Below are positions 45,145 through 54,022 of a stretch of 64,000 nucleotides of DNA, piece after piece. Each line of letters starts with the position of its first letter. Within the stretch, counting starts at the first letter, position 1. The DNA comes from an uncultured Lachnospiraceae bacterium (GTDB taxonomy: Bacteria; Bacillota; Clostridia; Lachnospirales; Lachnospiraceae). The notes beneath the pieces were generated by a model. It saw nothing but the letters and a program-made list of their open reading frames with translations. It did no database searches and was not told the origin of the DNA. The position numbers and the translations under genes are program-made. The DNA lies in contig CADACD010000012.1 in NCBI GenBank assembly GCA_902786365.1, positions 1-64,000 on the forward strand. The letters run 5' to 3'.

Positions 45145-45626
45145 TGTAAACTTTCTATATTCGAAATACTGTCAACATATTCCCTTATCTCATCCGGCAA
45201 AACAATTCCTGTAAGAAGTACACTTACATTATCTGATTTTGACTCAAGAACAGGAATCAGTTCATTACAGTCAATAATGCCTTCATCGATAACCCCAAGA
45301 ATCTCGTCAAGAACCAGCAAGTCACACTCACCTGTTGTGAGCACCTTTTTTGCATAATTTAGTCCATTTTTGATGTTGGTTATCTCTTCTTTTTTCTCTT
45401 CATCTGAAAGTTCACTAAAGCAGGTTGTTTTCTTTTCAAAGCGGAACAACTTGATTTCTGGCTCTAATCTCTGAAAGATTCTCTCTTCATTATCACTCTT
45501 TTCTTTCATAAACTGAACAATGATAACACTCTTTCCTTCGCCCGCACTGATAATTCCTTTTCCCAAGGCAGCGGATGATTTTCCTTCACCACTTCCGCAA
45601 AAAACCTGCACATATCCTTTTTCCAT
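45141..45626 (-). CDS. cob(I)alamin adenosyltransferase, CobA/BtuR-like
   Basis: The 161-aa protein has a P-loop CGSGEGKSSAALGKG (about 11-25), the segment VIIVQFMK and Walker-B-like LLVLDEI, as in the CobA/CobO/BtuR family that transfers the adenosyl group of ATP to cobalamin. Canonical members read GNGKGKTTAA, so the loop is slightly unusual. ATG 45626 has GGAGG 5 nt upstream. It may supply adenosylcobalamin in a cell that also uses B12 for MetH. It lies between ssb and the dap leader, same strand. Confidence 0.85.
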   Translation of the reverse strand: MEKGYVQVFCGSGEGKSSAALGKGIISAGEGKSVIIVQFMKEKSDNEERIFQRLEPEIKLFRFEKKTTCFSELSDEEKKEEITNIKNGLNYAKKVLTTGECDLLVLDEILGVIDEGIIDCNELIPVLESKSDNVSVLLTGIVLPDEIREYVDSISNIESLH

Positions 45627-45770
45627 GATTTCCTCCATATAAGAATTTAATAATTGTGTGGTTATTAATTCAACATATGGTTAAAATATCATATTTTGGT
45701 AAATATTGCAACTATAACATTTTCTTCTGCTGTGTCAGCAACCTCATTTTCCATTATCTATTTTTGCTGA

Positions 45771-46400
45771 TTATTCCATTGCATACTCTAATTTACTTAC
45801 AGAAACTTCATATGCCGTATGTTTTTCTGTCTGTGCCTCATTAATCTTTTTAAGATACTCCCTACTCTGAACTCTGCCCCAAATCTGTATTCTCTTTCCA
45901 ACCTCAAATGAAGATGCAAATCTTGCATTTCTTCCCCATGCAATGCATGGAATATAATCAGATTTTCCATATGGTCTGTTAACAGCTATCAATAAATCCG
46001 AGATTTCTCTGCCGAGTGGTGTCTTTCTGTAGATTGGTTCTTTACATATAAAACCATCTAAAAAAATCTGGTTAGTCTTTCCTGACTCCTCATTTTCCTC
46101 GACAAGCTGCCAGTCTCTCACAAATATAGACAATACCAGCTTATTTCTGCTGCCATCATGCTTATTATATGATCTGAACTGACCTGATGCTTCTACCAGT
46201 TTTCCAATATAATTCTGTGAAACATCAACAAGTCTTTCAGATACCATAAGAGGAATCACATCTGTCATATCACTTAATCTGTTAACCGATACATCAACAG
46301 TATAGAATCCTTCTCCAAATACCTGATGACTATATCTGAATTCCGATATAATCTCTCCCGTTATACTTACTCGGTTGTTTTCAATAACCTTATCTACCAT
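45771..46400 (-). CDS. single-stranded DNA-binding OB-fold protein
   Basis: The 209-aa protein contains OB-fold sequence similar to SSB/PriB, in two parts. The second part is best conserved (FLDGFICKEPIYRKTPLGREISDLLIAVNRPY ... IPCIAWGRNA), and the first is a more divergent repeat. It lacks the acidic DDDIPF tail of replicative SSB, so it is probably a second SSB-type protein rather than the replication-fork one. It has its own promoter upstream. Confidence 0.8.
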   Translation of the reverse strand: MVDKVIENNRVSITGEIISEFRYSHQVFGEGFYTVDVSVNRLSDMTDVIPLMVSERLVDVSQNYIGKLVEASGQFRSYNKHDGSRNKLVLSIFVRDWQLVEENEESGKTNQIFLDGFICKEPIYRKTPLGREISDLLIAVNRPYGKSDYIPCIAWGRNARFASSFEVGKRIQIWGRVQSREYLKKINEAQTEKHTAYEVSVSKLEYAME

Positions 46401-46518
46401 TGTATTTCTCCCTTCTGTAACCTTTTAGGTTTCTCAATTATTTATCTTTACTAGTATATGCCGTATTTGAATTTTTAGACATTTATACAAACATATCCCA
46501 GCAATATCTACACATATG

Positions 46519-46546
46519 ATTTTAACGGATTTTCCATTTTTTGCAA
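46519..46546 (-). promoter_or_regulatory. promoter of the SSB-like gene
   Basis: TTGCAA (46541-46546) and TAAAAT (46519-46524) are 16 bp apart. The gap 46401-46740 otherwise holds AT-rich sequence with weak A/T-only inverted repeats (such as 46552-46586); no other gene or clear terminator was found. Confidence 0.55.
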
Positions 46547-46740
46547 GTAAAAATTTGTTTCAAAAGTATTTTTTAAAACAAAATTTCAAAAAAAAGTAGC
46601 AATATGTCGAAATATCAAAAAAATACTAATCAAATTGAAACTTCCATATTCAGAATCAATAACATGTCATGATACATTTTGATATTATATATTCAAATAT
46701 AAGATATATGATTTATTCTAACGCATATATTTTATTATCT

Positions 46741-47652
46741 TTATGCTTCCTGTAAAAGTTCCATAGGATTAATAAGTCCCCACCCTTGATGATTTTTATC
46801 ATATCCAAGGTCTATGGCTGTTTCAAACATCCTTTTTTTGACATCTTTGTTGGTATAACCGGGATATTTTTGCAGAATCAAAGCTGCAATTCCTGAAACA
46901 ATCGGCGCTGACATCGACGTGCCGCTCTTTGCTGAATAGTTTCTCCCATTTACTGAACAGCTTATTACATTCGTTCCCGGACATACTATTTCCGGTTTTA
47001 TAATACAATTTTGTGTTGGTCCTCTTCCTGAATAATTTAAAAAATTCCTGCTTCTCCTTCTGCCTGCAATAATATTATCATCATTTGCCCCCACCGTTAT
47101 AACACTTTTGGCACAGCCCGGAACTGTCACACTTCCCGATTTCGGTCCGTTATTTCCAGCGGCTACAATTACTACAAATCCCATTTTCCAAAGCATTTCT
47201 ACATGATCTATGAGCTGACTGTTTTCCTTTCTGTCATTTCCCAGCACCGAACCTATAGAAATATTAACAATTCTAATATTATATTTATTTTGCTTTTTTA
47301 TGATATATTCAATCGCCTTAGAAGCATTTGAGATACTTCCGTTTCCTTCATTATCAAGGCATTTCAACACGATAATATGAGAATCAGGGGCAACGCCCCT
47401 GTAAATACCATTTGATTGTTTTCCCCTTCCGGCTATAATTCCAGAAACATGGGTTCCATGTCCGTTATCATCATATTGTCGATTTTGATGATTAACAAAA
47501 TCTTTAAAATCTGCAATATTTTCATTTAAATCAGGGTGTGGAGCTACTCCTGTATCAAGCACGGCAACTCCCACACCCTTTCCTGTATAGCCTCTTTCAT
47601 GGATTAAATCTATGTTAAGAATCTTCCTGACTCTGTTCAACTCAACCACCAT
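46741..47652 (-). CDS. subtilisin-like serine protease (S8), cytoplasmic type
   Basis: The catalytic triad is complete: Asp in AVLDTGV (about 33), His in GHGTHVSG (about 66) and Ser in SGTSMSAP (about 243), with the oxyanion Asn in AAGNNG. The 303-aa length and absence of signal peptide or propeptide resemble AprX-type or intracellular subtilisins. It lies between ssb and the membrane MutS gene, same strand. No ribosome binding site is obvious before the ATG, yet the first residues are needed for the first strand. The substrate is unknown. Confidence 0.88.
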   Translation of the reverse strand: MVVELNRVRKILNIDLIHERGYTGKGVGVAVLDTGVAPHPDLNENIADFKDFVNHQNRQYDDNGHGTHVSGIIAGRGKQSNGIYRGVAPDSHIIVLKCLDNEGNGSISNASKAIEYIIKKQNKYNIRIVNISIGSVLGNDRKENSQLIDHVEMLWKMGFVVIVAAGNNGPKSGSVTVPGCAKSVITVGANDDNIIAGRRRSRNFLNYSGRGPTQNCIIKPEIVCPGTNVISCSVNGRNYSAKSGTSMSAPIVSGIAALILQKYPGYTNKDVKKRMFETAIDLGYDKNHQGWGLINPMELLQEA

Positions 47653-47702
47653 TATTATTTAGTTATTATTATTAAATGAACTTACCATATAATAGTTGAC
47701 AA

Positions 47703-49373
47703 TTAATTCAATTTCCATACTCCGTCAGAAATAAATTCTTCTGCCATAATCTCTGCCTTCTTTACAATCTTTTTATCAAAACCTATGACATTTAATAGTT
47801 TGATTGCATTTCTTGAGGTTGCTCTTCCAATGTTTAACTCATAATTAAACAATACATCATCTTTCTTCACTTCTTCCATAAAATGATAATTAGAGTAATC
47901 TTCCTCTAATATATTCGTCAGCTCAATATCATGCGTTGCCGCAAAACATATTGCATTTCTTTCACTGACCGCCTTTAAGATATAAGACGATGCCGCAATT
48001 CTTTCAATTGTATTAGTTCCACGAAGCACTTCATCCACAAAACATATAACAGGTATGTCTTGATTAATCGCATCTAAAATTCTCTTGATAGATTTTATTT
48101 CCACAATAAAATAACTCTCATTTTCAAACAGATTATCTTTTAATGCCATTGATGTATAAGTCTTGCAAAAACATGCTTTGAACTTCTTTGCTGTACATGT
48201 ATGAATTGTCTGTGCAAGAATCAGATTTATTGCAATTGTTTTTAAGAAAGTTGATTTTCCTGACGCATTGGAGCCTGTGATAAGCACACTTTTTCTTTCT
48301 TTGATACTGTTTGCAACCGGCTTACTGATAAGAGGGTGGAATATTTCATCTGCATCAATGCCCTTTTTCGATTCAAACTGTGGAACCGCATAATATTGAA
48401 GAGCTTCTCTGAAAGAAGCAACCGCCATTGCCACTTCTATCTTTCCAAGTGTCTCAAACATCTGATTAATAGAATCTGTATTCTCTATCATTGTCTGAAG
48501 CATGGAATTGAACTTTATGATGTCCACATGAAAAATCATTCTCACATAATCCATTACAATCTCACCAAGTGAACCGTTTGTTCCATTTGCAGCTATCAGA
48601 AAACTTCCTTTTCTTATCTTTTCAAGTGATTTCACGCTTTTTTTCAAAATCTCATTATACTCTTCTATCCCATTCACATTTAACTTAATAATCTCCTGAG
48701 AACAGATAATCATGTTACTCAGATACCCAAAACAGATAAAATAATTTTCAATCTCTGCTTTATATTGATAATAGGAACCGATATTATAAATCAGAACAGC
48801 AAAAAAAACTGCTATTCCAATAATCGGTTTCATAAACAAAAGAGCACATGCACAGATAAAAAGAAATCCACCAATATAATGTTGTAAATTGCCCTGCCTT
48901 TTTACATCTTTTAACCTGTCAATAAACTCATACATTGATATCTTGTTGGTTCTCCCAAGTGATGAAAAAATTTCCTGCAATTTGAAGCTTTCCTCTTTAT
49001 TTTCTCCGAAATACGTATACAATTCCTCATCCGATAAAAGCTTGTCCTCATCAAATTTCGGAATGCGAAGTTCCTTATAAAGGCATTCTTCACCAACCGA
49101 TGAACAGGTGTTGTTAATCATCATAAAAATGCTGTCCATATCAAGGTCGTTCCATGTGATATCATCAATTGTAAAATTATCACCTATACTTTTTTGGTAA
49201 TAATAAACCAGTTTTTGCAATTCTTCATGTGTATATTTTCTCTGTGGGATGGTCCCCCAATTCTCCCTTATCTTTTTTCTCAATTTTTCTAGTTCTCTCT
49301 TTCGAAAAACAATTGAGTTGTATAAAAATATCACAAAAACAATTGCAACCATTATTATATAATATTTCATCAT
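47703..49373 (-). CDS. membrane-anchored MutS-like ATPase
   Basis: The C-terminal third is a MutS domain V: Walker A GSNASGKST (about 374), Walker B CFVDEVLRGTNT (about 452) and the ATHDIEL switch region. Unlike MutS or MutS2, the N-terminus has one helix (about 4-18) and two more at about 166-200, so it should sit in the membrane. The mismatch-recognition domain is missing. Such proteins are often annotated as mismatch repair, but membrane anchoring makes a different role likely. It is upstream of the subtilase, same strand, 50 bp apart. Confidence 0.8.
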   Translation of the reverse strand: MMKYYIIMVAIVFVIFLYNSIVFRKRELEKLRKKIRENWGTIPQRKYTHEELQKLVYYYQKSIGDNFTIDDITWNDLDMDSIFMMINNTCSSVGEECLYKELRIPKFDEDKLLSDEELYTYFGENKEESFKLQEIFSSLGRTNKISMYEFIDRLKDVKRQGNLQHYIGGFLFICACALLFMKPIIGIAVFFAVLIYNIGSYYQYKAEIENYFICFGYLSNMIICSQEIIKLNVNGIEEYNEILKKSVKSLEKIRKGSFLIAANGTNGSLGEIVMDYVRMIFHVDIIKFNSMLQTMIENTDSINQMFETLGKIEVAMAVASFREALQYYAVPQFESKKGIDADEIFHPLISKPVANSIKERKSVLITGSNASGKSTFLKTIAINLILAQTIHTCTAKKFKACFCKTYTSMALKDNLFENESYFIVEIKSIKRILDAINQDIPVICFVDEVLRGTNTIERIAASSYILKAVSERNAICFAATHDIELTNILEEDYSNYHFMEEVKKDDVLFNYELNIGRATSRNAIKLLNVIGFDKKIVKKAEIMAEEFISDGVWKLN

Positions 49374-49456
49374 TGTCTTCTCTCTTTCTTTTTCTTAATT
49401 CTTCTCCTAATACCCAATTAGAATATATGTTAACAACCTTAACAGAAAAATATAGA

Positions 49457-49471
49457 CCGCCTGTTCAGCGG
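49457..49471 (-). terminator. possible short terminator of spoIVA
   Basis: A small CCGC/GCGG hairpin followed on the minus strand by TATATTTTT lies 60 nt after the spoIVA stop. The stem is only 4 bp, so support is weak. Confidence 0.35.
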
Positions 49472-49531
49472 CCTAATGCTAGTATACAATGAAATATGTA
49501 CAAAATCAATCCGTTTCACTTATAACTGTAA

Positions 49532-51013
49532 TTAAATGATAATGCAGATAACGCCTCCATTACTCTCATTGGTAATCTTTTCAAGTGTATTTTTCAATTT
49601 TTCCTGCGTTTCATCAGAAAGTTTTTCTAATTTATTTCTAATTCCTTCCTCTACTATTTGTTCAATGGATTTTCCAAAAATATTTGTCTCGAAAATTCCA
49701 TTTTCACTCTTCTCACCATTTTCCTTGATATAATTAATCAAATCTTTCGCCTGTTCTTCACTTCCCACTATCGGTGCAATTTCAGTTAATACTTCCGTTT
49801 TTATCATGTGGATAGATGGTGCTTTTGCCTTGATTTTTATGCCGAATCTGTTGCCATTTCTGGTAATCTCCGGTTCCTCAAGCACAATTTCATCTTTTGA
49901 CGGTGTGACAACTCCATATCCCTTATAGCCTACATTCATCATAGCATTTTTGATTTTTCCGTATTCATCTTTGAGAACTGAATAATCCTTTAGTGCATTA
50001 ATCAGATTGTATTCGTTTTTGATTTCGGCTCCCGTAAGGTCACTTAGCACATCATAATAGTGTTTTTCATCCATATCGACCGAAACATCAATATTTCCGT
50101 TAGATAAATCTGTTTTGTCGATTCTCGATTGCTTGATGTAATCCGAATTCATTTCTTTTAAAGCAAATATATCTTTTACTTTTCTTATGCCTGCCACTAC
50201 TGATTTTACCGAATCAATGATAGATTTTTTAAAATAATGGTCTTCTTCGAGCATTTCTACCCATTTTGGAATATTAAAACTGATTGCAGAAACCGGAAAC
50301 TCATACAATACCGTTTCTAATATCTTATATATCTCCTCTTTTTTTAGCTGAGCACAGTTCATCGGAACGACTGTAATATCATTTTTCTCACTTATCTCCT
50401 GTGCAAGTTCCATTGTTTCCTTTGCATATGGTTTTTGCGAATTTAAGATGACAATAAACGGTTTTCCAAGTGCTTTTAACTGATTGATGGTTCTCTCCTC
50501 TGGTTCGATATAATGATTTCTTTCGATGTCTCCAAACGAACCGTCTGTCGTAATGACAACAGCAATAGTAGAATGTTCATTGATTACTTTTTTGGTTCCC
50601 ACCTCTGCTGCCTTTGTAAAAGGAATGTCATAGTCAAACCATGGTGTCTTGACCATTCTCTCTACATCATTTTCTACATGCCCTGTCGCTCCATCTACCA
50701 TATATCCCACACAGTCAATCAGTCTTACCTTCACCTGTGTATCAGGCGATATCGAAATCTTTGCAGCTTCCTTTGGGATAAATTTTGGCTCTGTTGTCAT
50801 AATAGTCGTTCCTGTAGAACTTTGTGGCAGCTCATCCTGTGTACGTTTCTTTATATTTTCATCCTGAATCTCCGGAATTACCATCAAATCCATAAACCTC
50901 TTGATAAATGTTGACTTTCCGGTTCTTACCGGTCCTACAACTGCAAGATAGATTTCACCGTTTGTCCTTTTATTTATGTCATTATAGACATCAAACCCTT
51001 TTTCCGCATTCAT
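49532..51013 (-). CDS. spoIVA: stage IV sporulation protein A (SpoIVA)
   Basis: SpoIVA is an ATPase that polymerises on the forespore surface as the basement layer of the spore coat. The N-terminal TRAFAC-type ATPase has Walker A GPVRTGKST (about 27-35) and a Walker B in RLIDCVGYM; the middle and C-terminal helical regions follow, ending in the GVICIII tail typical of the family. The 493-aa length is normal. Its own sigma-E-like promoter overlaps a terminator hairpin, and its ribosome binding site is in the hairpin's right arm. It follows the hydrogenase and gpsA, part of the conserved der-plsY-gpsA-spoIVA order. Confidence 0.97.
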   Translation of the reverse strand: MNAEKGFDVYNDINKRTNGEIYLAVVGPVRTGKSTFIKRFMDLMVIPEIQDENIKKRTQDELPQSSTGTTIMTTEPKFIPKEAAKISISPDTQVKVRLIDCVGYMVDGATGHVENDVERMVKTPWFDYDIPFTKAAEVGTKKVINEHSTIAVVITTDGSFGDIERNHYIEPEERTINQLKALGKPFIVILNSQKPYAKETMELAQEISEKNDITVVPMNCAQLKKEEIYKILETVLYEFPVSAISFNIPKWVEMLEEDHYFKKSIIDSVKSVVAGIRKVKDIFALKEMNSDYIKQSRIDKTDLSNGNIDVSVDMDEKHYYDVLSDLTGAEIKNEYNLINALKDYSVLKDEYGKIKNAMMNVGYKGYGVVTPSKDEIVLEEPEITRNGNRFGIKIKAKAPSIHMIKTEVLTEIAPIVGSEEQAKDLINYIKENGEKSENGIFETNIFGKSIEQIVEEGIRNKLEKLSDETQEKLKNTLEKITNESNGGVICIII

Positions 51014-51014
51014 G

Positions 51015-51064
51015 AAAAAAATCCCCCCTTGTGATATATATATTATATATGCAGGGGGATTTTT
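51015..51064 (-). terminator. hairpin at the end of the hydrogenase gene that contains the spoIVA ribosome binding site
   Basis: Arms AAAAATCCCCC (minus strand, 51054-51064) and GGGGGGATTTTT (51016-51027) form a stem with a 20-nt AT loop, then T6. The right arm AAGGGGGGA is also the spoIVA ribosome binding site, so read-through RNA from the hydrogenase gene would be stopped or hidden from ribosomes. Confidence 0.75.
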
Positions 51065-51071
51065 AAATATT
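51044..51071 (-). promoter_or_regulatory. candidate sigma-E promoter of spoIVA
   Basis: AATATT (-35, 51066-51071) and CATATATA (-10, 51044-51051) are 14 bp apart, resembling the sigma-E consensus ATA-T / CATA-A-T. Transcription would start near 51037, inside the hairpin loop, so this transcript lacks the left arm and leaves the ribosome binding site free. Confidence 0.5.
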
Positions 51072-51117
51072 ACTTTTTGTTAATTATTTTGATATTTTTA
51101 TATTTGAATTTTCTTTC

Positions 51118-52587
51118 CTATTCATCATCATGATTTATATTCCTGTGCATAGAGAAGGATTCCACATCATAATTTTTGAGGTTCTCATGTATCTGCCTTT
51201 CTTCAGCTGACCCTATCAATTCATCTCTTGCCTTTTTTGCCTTATTAATATCTGCATGTCTGCTTGGACCGCCTACACATCCTCCTTGACAAACCATTCC
51301 CTCTATAAAATCTGCCTGTAGTCTTCCCGCTTTCATCATCAATAATGCCTTCTTGCACTCAGCGGCTCCGTCACACTTTAACACTTCAATATCGGTGTTG
51401 TCATTCGTCTCTTTCATACACTGCAGAACTGCTGCTGTAACCCCTCCGCCATTTCCAAATCTTTTTCCAAATACACTTGCATTCTGCAAAGTATTTTCTT
51501 CCGGTTCAAGAGTTACTTCCTTTGCTCTCATAATCGCCCTTATCTCTCCGAATGTCAAAACATAATCTGCATTTCCCTCAATACTTTCATCAATGGCTTC
51601 ACTCTTTTTTGCAATACACGGACCAATAAATACTGTAACAGCATCCTTATCCTTAGCTTTCACCATTCTTGATACTGCACACATAGGAGATATGGTTGTT
51701 GAAACATTGTCAATGAGTGTCGGATAGTGCTGCTTAATCATATTGACAAATGCGGTACAGCATGATGTTGTCAGCTTCTTTCCTTCTTTATATGCTTCTG
51801 TCCATTCCTCTGCCTCAGCCGCAGCAGTCAAATCTCCTCCAAGTCCTACTTCGTACAAATCATCAAAACCTACCTTTTTGAGTGCAGTTCTCCAGCTTGC
51901 AAATGTGATATCCTTTCCAAACTGACCTTCGGCTGACGGCGCAATCATTGCCACTACTCTCTTTCCTTCTCTGATTGCATTAATCACATCAACAATAAAT
52001 GTTTTTGAACCAATCGCACCAAACGGACAGCTGTGAATACAGTGACCACATTGTATACATTTTGTCTCATCAATAAAACAGATTCCGTTTTCATCCATTG
52101 TGATAGCATCTACCGGACAGCTTCTCTTACATGGTCTTAACAACTCTGCAATAGCATTATATGGACATGCCTGTGAACACAGACCACATTCCTTACAGAC
52201 AGACGGATCAATATAGGCTCTGTCCCTTCCCATCGATATTGCTCCAAACCTGCATGCCTGCTGGCACTTTTTTGCCATACATTTCTGACAGTTGTCTGTT
52301 ACAACATATCGTGAAATCGGACATTCCTCACAAGCTGACGAAATAACCTGAACAATATTGTCACTTTGACGTTCTCCAGGACATTTTCCCTGAACAAGTC
52401 TGATACGCTGCCTAGTAATCTCCCTCTCTTTATATACACAACATCTGAAGATAGATTTCGGTCCCGGAAACATCTTAAATGGCAGATTATCTTTTTCCTC
52501 TTCTAATGTACCTTCAAACGCTAATTTTGCCACTTCATAGAGTACTTCATGCTTTATTCTTAAAATTGTTGCGTCGTTTGAAACCAT
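51118..52587 (-). CDS. [FeFe] hydrogenase, group-B-like monomer
   Basis: The 489-aa product has a ferredoxin-like N-terminal half with four Cys groups (CQKCMAKKCQQAC, CKECGLCSQAC, CKRSCP, CIQCGHCIHSC). The H-cluster domain follows, with L1 TSCCTAF, L2 GPCIAKK and L3 EGMVCQGGCVGG. Classical enzymes read TSCCPxW and MPCxxK, so this fits the group B type, usually linked to hydrogen evolution with ferredoxin in Clostridia. ATG 52587 has GGAGG 7 nt upstream; the frame extends 32 codons further without a ribosome binding site. It separates gpsA from spoIVA. Confidence 0.88.
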   Translation of the reverse strand: MVSNDATILRIKHEVLYEVAKLAFEGTLEEEKDNLPFKMFPGPKSIFRCCVYKEREITRQRIRLVQGKCPGERQSDNIVQVISSACEECPISRYVVTDNCQKCMAKKCQQACRFGAISMGRDRAYIDPSVCKECGLCSQACPYNAIAELLRPCKRSCPVDAITMDENGICFIDETKCIQCGHCIHSCPFGAIGSKTFIVDVINAIREGKRVVAMIAPSAEGQFGKDITFASWRTALKKVGFDDLYEVGLGGDLTAAAEAEEWTEAYKEGKKLTTSCCTAFVNMIKQHYPTLIDNVSTTISPMCAVSRMVKAKDKDAVTVFIGPCIAKKSEAIDESIEGNADYVLTFGEIRAIMRAKEVTLEPEENTLQNASVFGKRFGNGGGVTAAVLQCMKETNDNTDIEVLKCDGAAECKKALLMMKAGRLQADFIEGMVCQGGCVGGPSRHADINKAKKARDELIGSAEERQIHENLKNYDVESFSMHRNINHDDE

Positions 52588-52724
52588 GTCAATTCCTCCT
52601 GCTTTTTTAATGCATTTTGCCAAAGAGAACTCGTACATTTCATCATTCATCAAATTATAACATAAAATGTGCGATATACTCACATTTTGCTTTTTCCTAC
52701 TTTGTTAAAAATATAACTAATTGT

Positions 52725-52752
52725 ATTATATCATTTTCATGCCAAGTTGCAA
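52725..52752 (-). promoter_or_regulatory. promoter of the hydrogenase gene
   Basis: TTGCAA (52747-52752) and TATAAT (52725-52730) are 16 bp apart, giving a leader of about 130 nt. The gap 52684-53019 holds this promoter and the gpsA terminator, and no other gene. Confidence 0.65.
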
Positions 52753-52861
52753 ATACAATATTTGTAATTATGTAAAACAATATTACCAGCATATTATTAT
52801 TGTACTGCTCACGGTATCTTTTCCATTACTACAGACAATAATAACCTCCATAAAAAATCAG

Positions 52862-52900
52862 CAAAAGGCGACACTTCATTGCTGAATATGTCGCCCTTTG
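52862..52900 (-). terminator. terminator of the der-plsY-gpsA operon
   Basis: Arms of 12 bp (52862-52873 with 52889-52900) pair fully in minus-strand RNA using one G-U pair, then GATTTTTT follows. Confidence 0.8.
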
Positions 52901-53019
52901 ACCAATTTCTATTTTTATTTTGTACTTTTACTTTTTTATTGAATGTTATTGATATATTTATCACAATCTATTATAATATATAATTTTAAATTTGTGAAGA
53001 GTAATTTTAAATAGTTACC

Positions 53020-54021
53020 CTATTCCCATAATATCTCGTATGTTCTGTCACGCATCATCAGTTCGTTCACAGCGTCTTTTGCTGTCATGTTGCCAAATAA
53101 AATCATGTTTACATTTTCTATAATAGGGAGTGATATATTATATTTTTTCGCAAGTGCGAGTGCGGCTTTTGCACTGTAGACACCTTCTACAACCATGTGT
53201 ACTTCCTTCATGGCTTCTTCCATTGTATATCCCTGACCTATTAAGATTCCGGCTCTTCTGTTCCTGCTGTGCATACTTGCACATGTGACAATCAAATCGC
53301 CCATTCCTGATAATCCGTAAAGTGTCAGTTTATTTGCTCCCATTGCTATGCCAAGTCTTGAAATCTCTGTAATTCCTCTTGTAATCAATGCAGCCTTTGT
53401 ATTGTCTCCATAACCAAGACCATCGGCGATTCCTGCAGCAAGTGCAATAACATTTTTCAATGCTCCGCCAAGCTCTACTCCAAGAATATCAGGACTTGTA
53501 TAAACCCTAAATACCATTGATGAAAAGATATTCTGAATATACTCGGCAGTCTCCTTTGTTCTGGCAGCTGCCACACATGTAGTCGGCAGTCCTCTTCCAA
53601 CCTCTTCTGCATGGCTTGGTCCTGACAACACTGCAACATTGGCATCCGGCAATTCACTTTCAATAATATCTGTCATTGTCATCAAAGTATTTTCTTCTAT
53701 TCCTTTGGCAACATTAATGATAAGTTGTCCCGGCTTTGTCAGTCCTTTTAATCTCGCAGCAGTACTCCTTATATAAGAAGATGCAACAGCAAGCACAATA
53801 ATATCCTTATCTGTAACTGCCTCATTTAAATTTTCTGTTATTTTTATATCATCCGAAATGATGATTCCCGGAAGGCTGACTGTATTTTCTCTCTTTTCAG
53901 TCAGCATATCTACTTCATTTTTTACTGCTGACCACATTGTAACATGATGACCATTATTATTGAGAAGAACAGCGATTCCAATTCCCCATCCTCCAGCTCC
54001 TAAAATAGAAATATTTGCCAT
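53020..54021 (-). CDS. gpsA: NAD(P)-dependent glycerol-3-phosphate dehydrogenase
   Basis: GpsA makes sn-glycerol-3-phosphate for phospholipids. It begins ISILGAGGWGIGIAVLL (dinucleotide-binding), with the catalytic Lys in GGALKNVIALAAG (about 183) and the substrate Arg-Asn region HSRNRRAG (about 246). About 333 aa is normal. The start at 54021 lies one base after the plsY stop (TAAAATG) with GAGGTG upstream; a longer frame overlaps plsY. Its product feeds plsY next door and pgsA at 6 kb. Confidence 0.96.
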   Translation of the reverse strand: MANISILGAGGWGIGIAVLLNNNGHHVTMWSAVKNEVDMLTEKRENTVSLPGIIISDDIKITENLNEAVTDKDIIVLAVASSYIRSTAARLKGLTKPGQLIINVAKGIEENTLMTMTDIIESELPDANVAVLSGPSHAEEVGRGLPTTCVAAARTKETAEYIQNIFSSMVFRVYTSPDILGVELGGALKNVIALAAGIADGLGYGDNTKAALITRGITEISRLGIAMGANKLTLYGLSGMGDLIVTCASMHSRNRRAGILIGQGYTMEEAMKEVHMVVEGVYSAKAALALAKKYNISLPIIENVNMILFGNMTAKDAVNELMMRDRTYEILWE

Positions 54022-54022
54022 T

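Noticed and set aside
46401-46740. A terminator or small RNA in the gap between the subtilase and SSB genes
   Set aside because: Only weak A/T-only repeats are present, without a GC stem plus T run.
52684-53019. A small coding frame upstream of the hydrogenase gene
   Set aside because: The only frame (22 codons from an ATG near 52853 on the minus strand) lacks a ribosome binding site and overlaps the gpsA terminator region.
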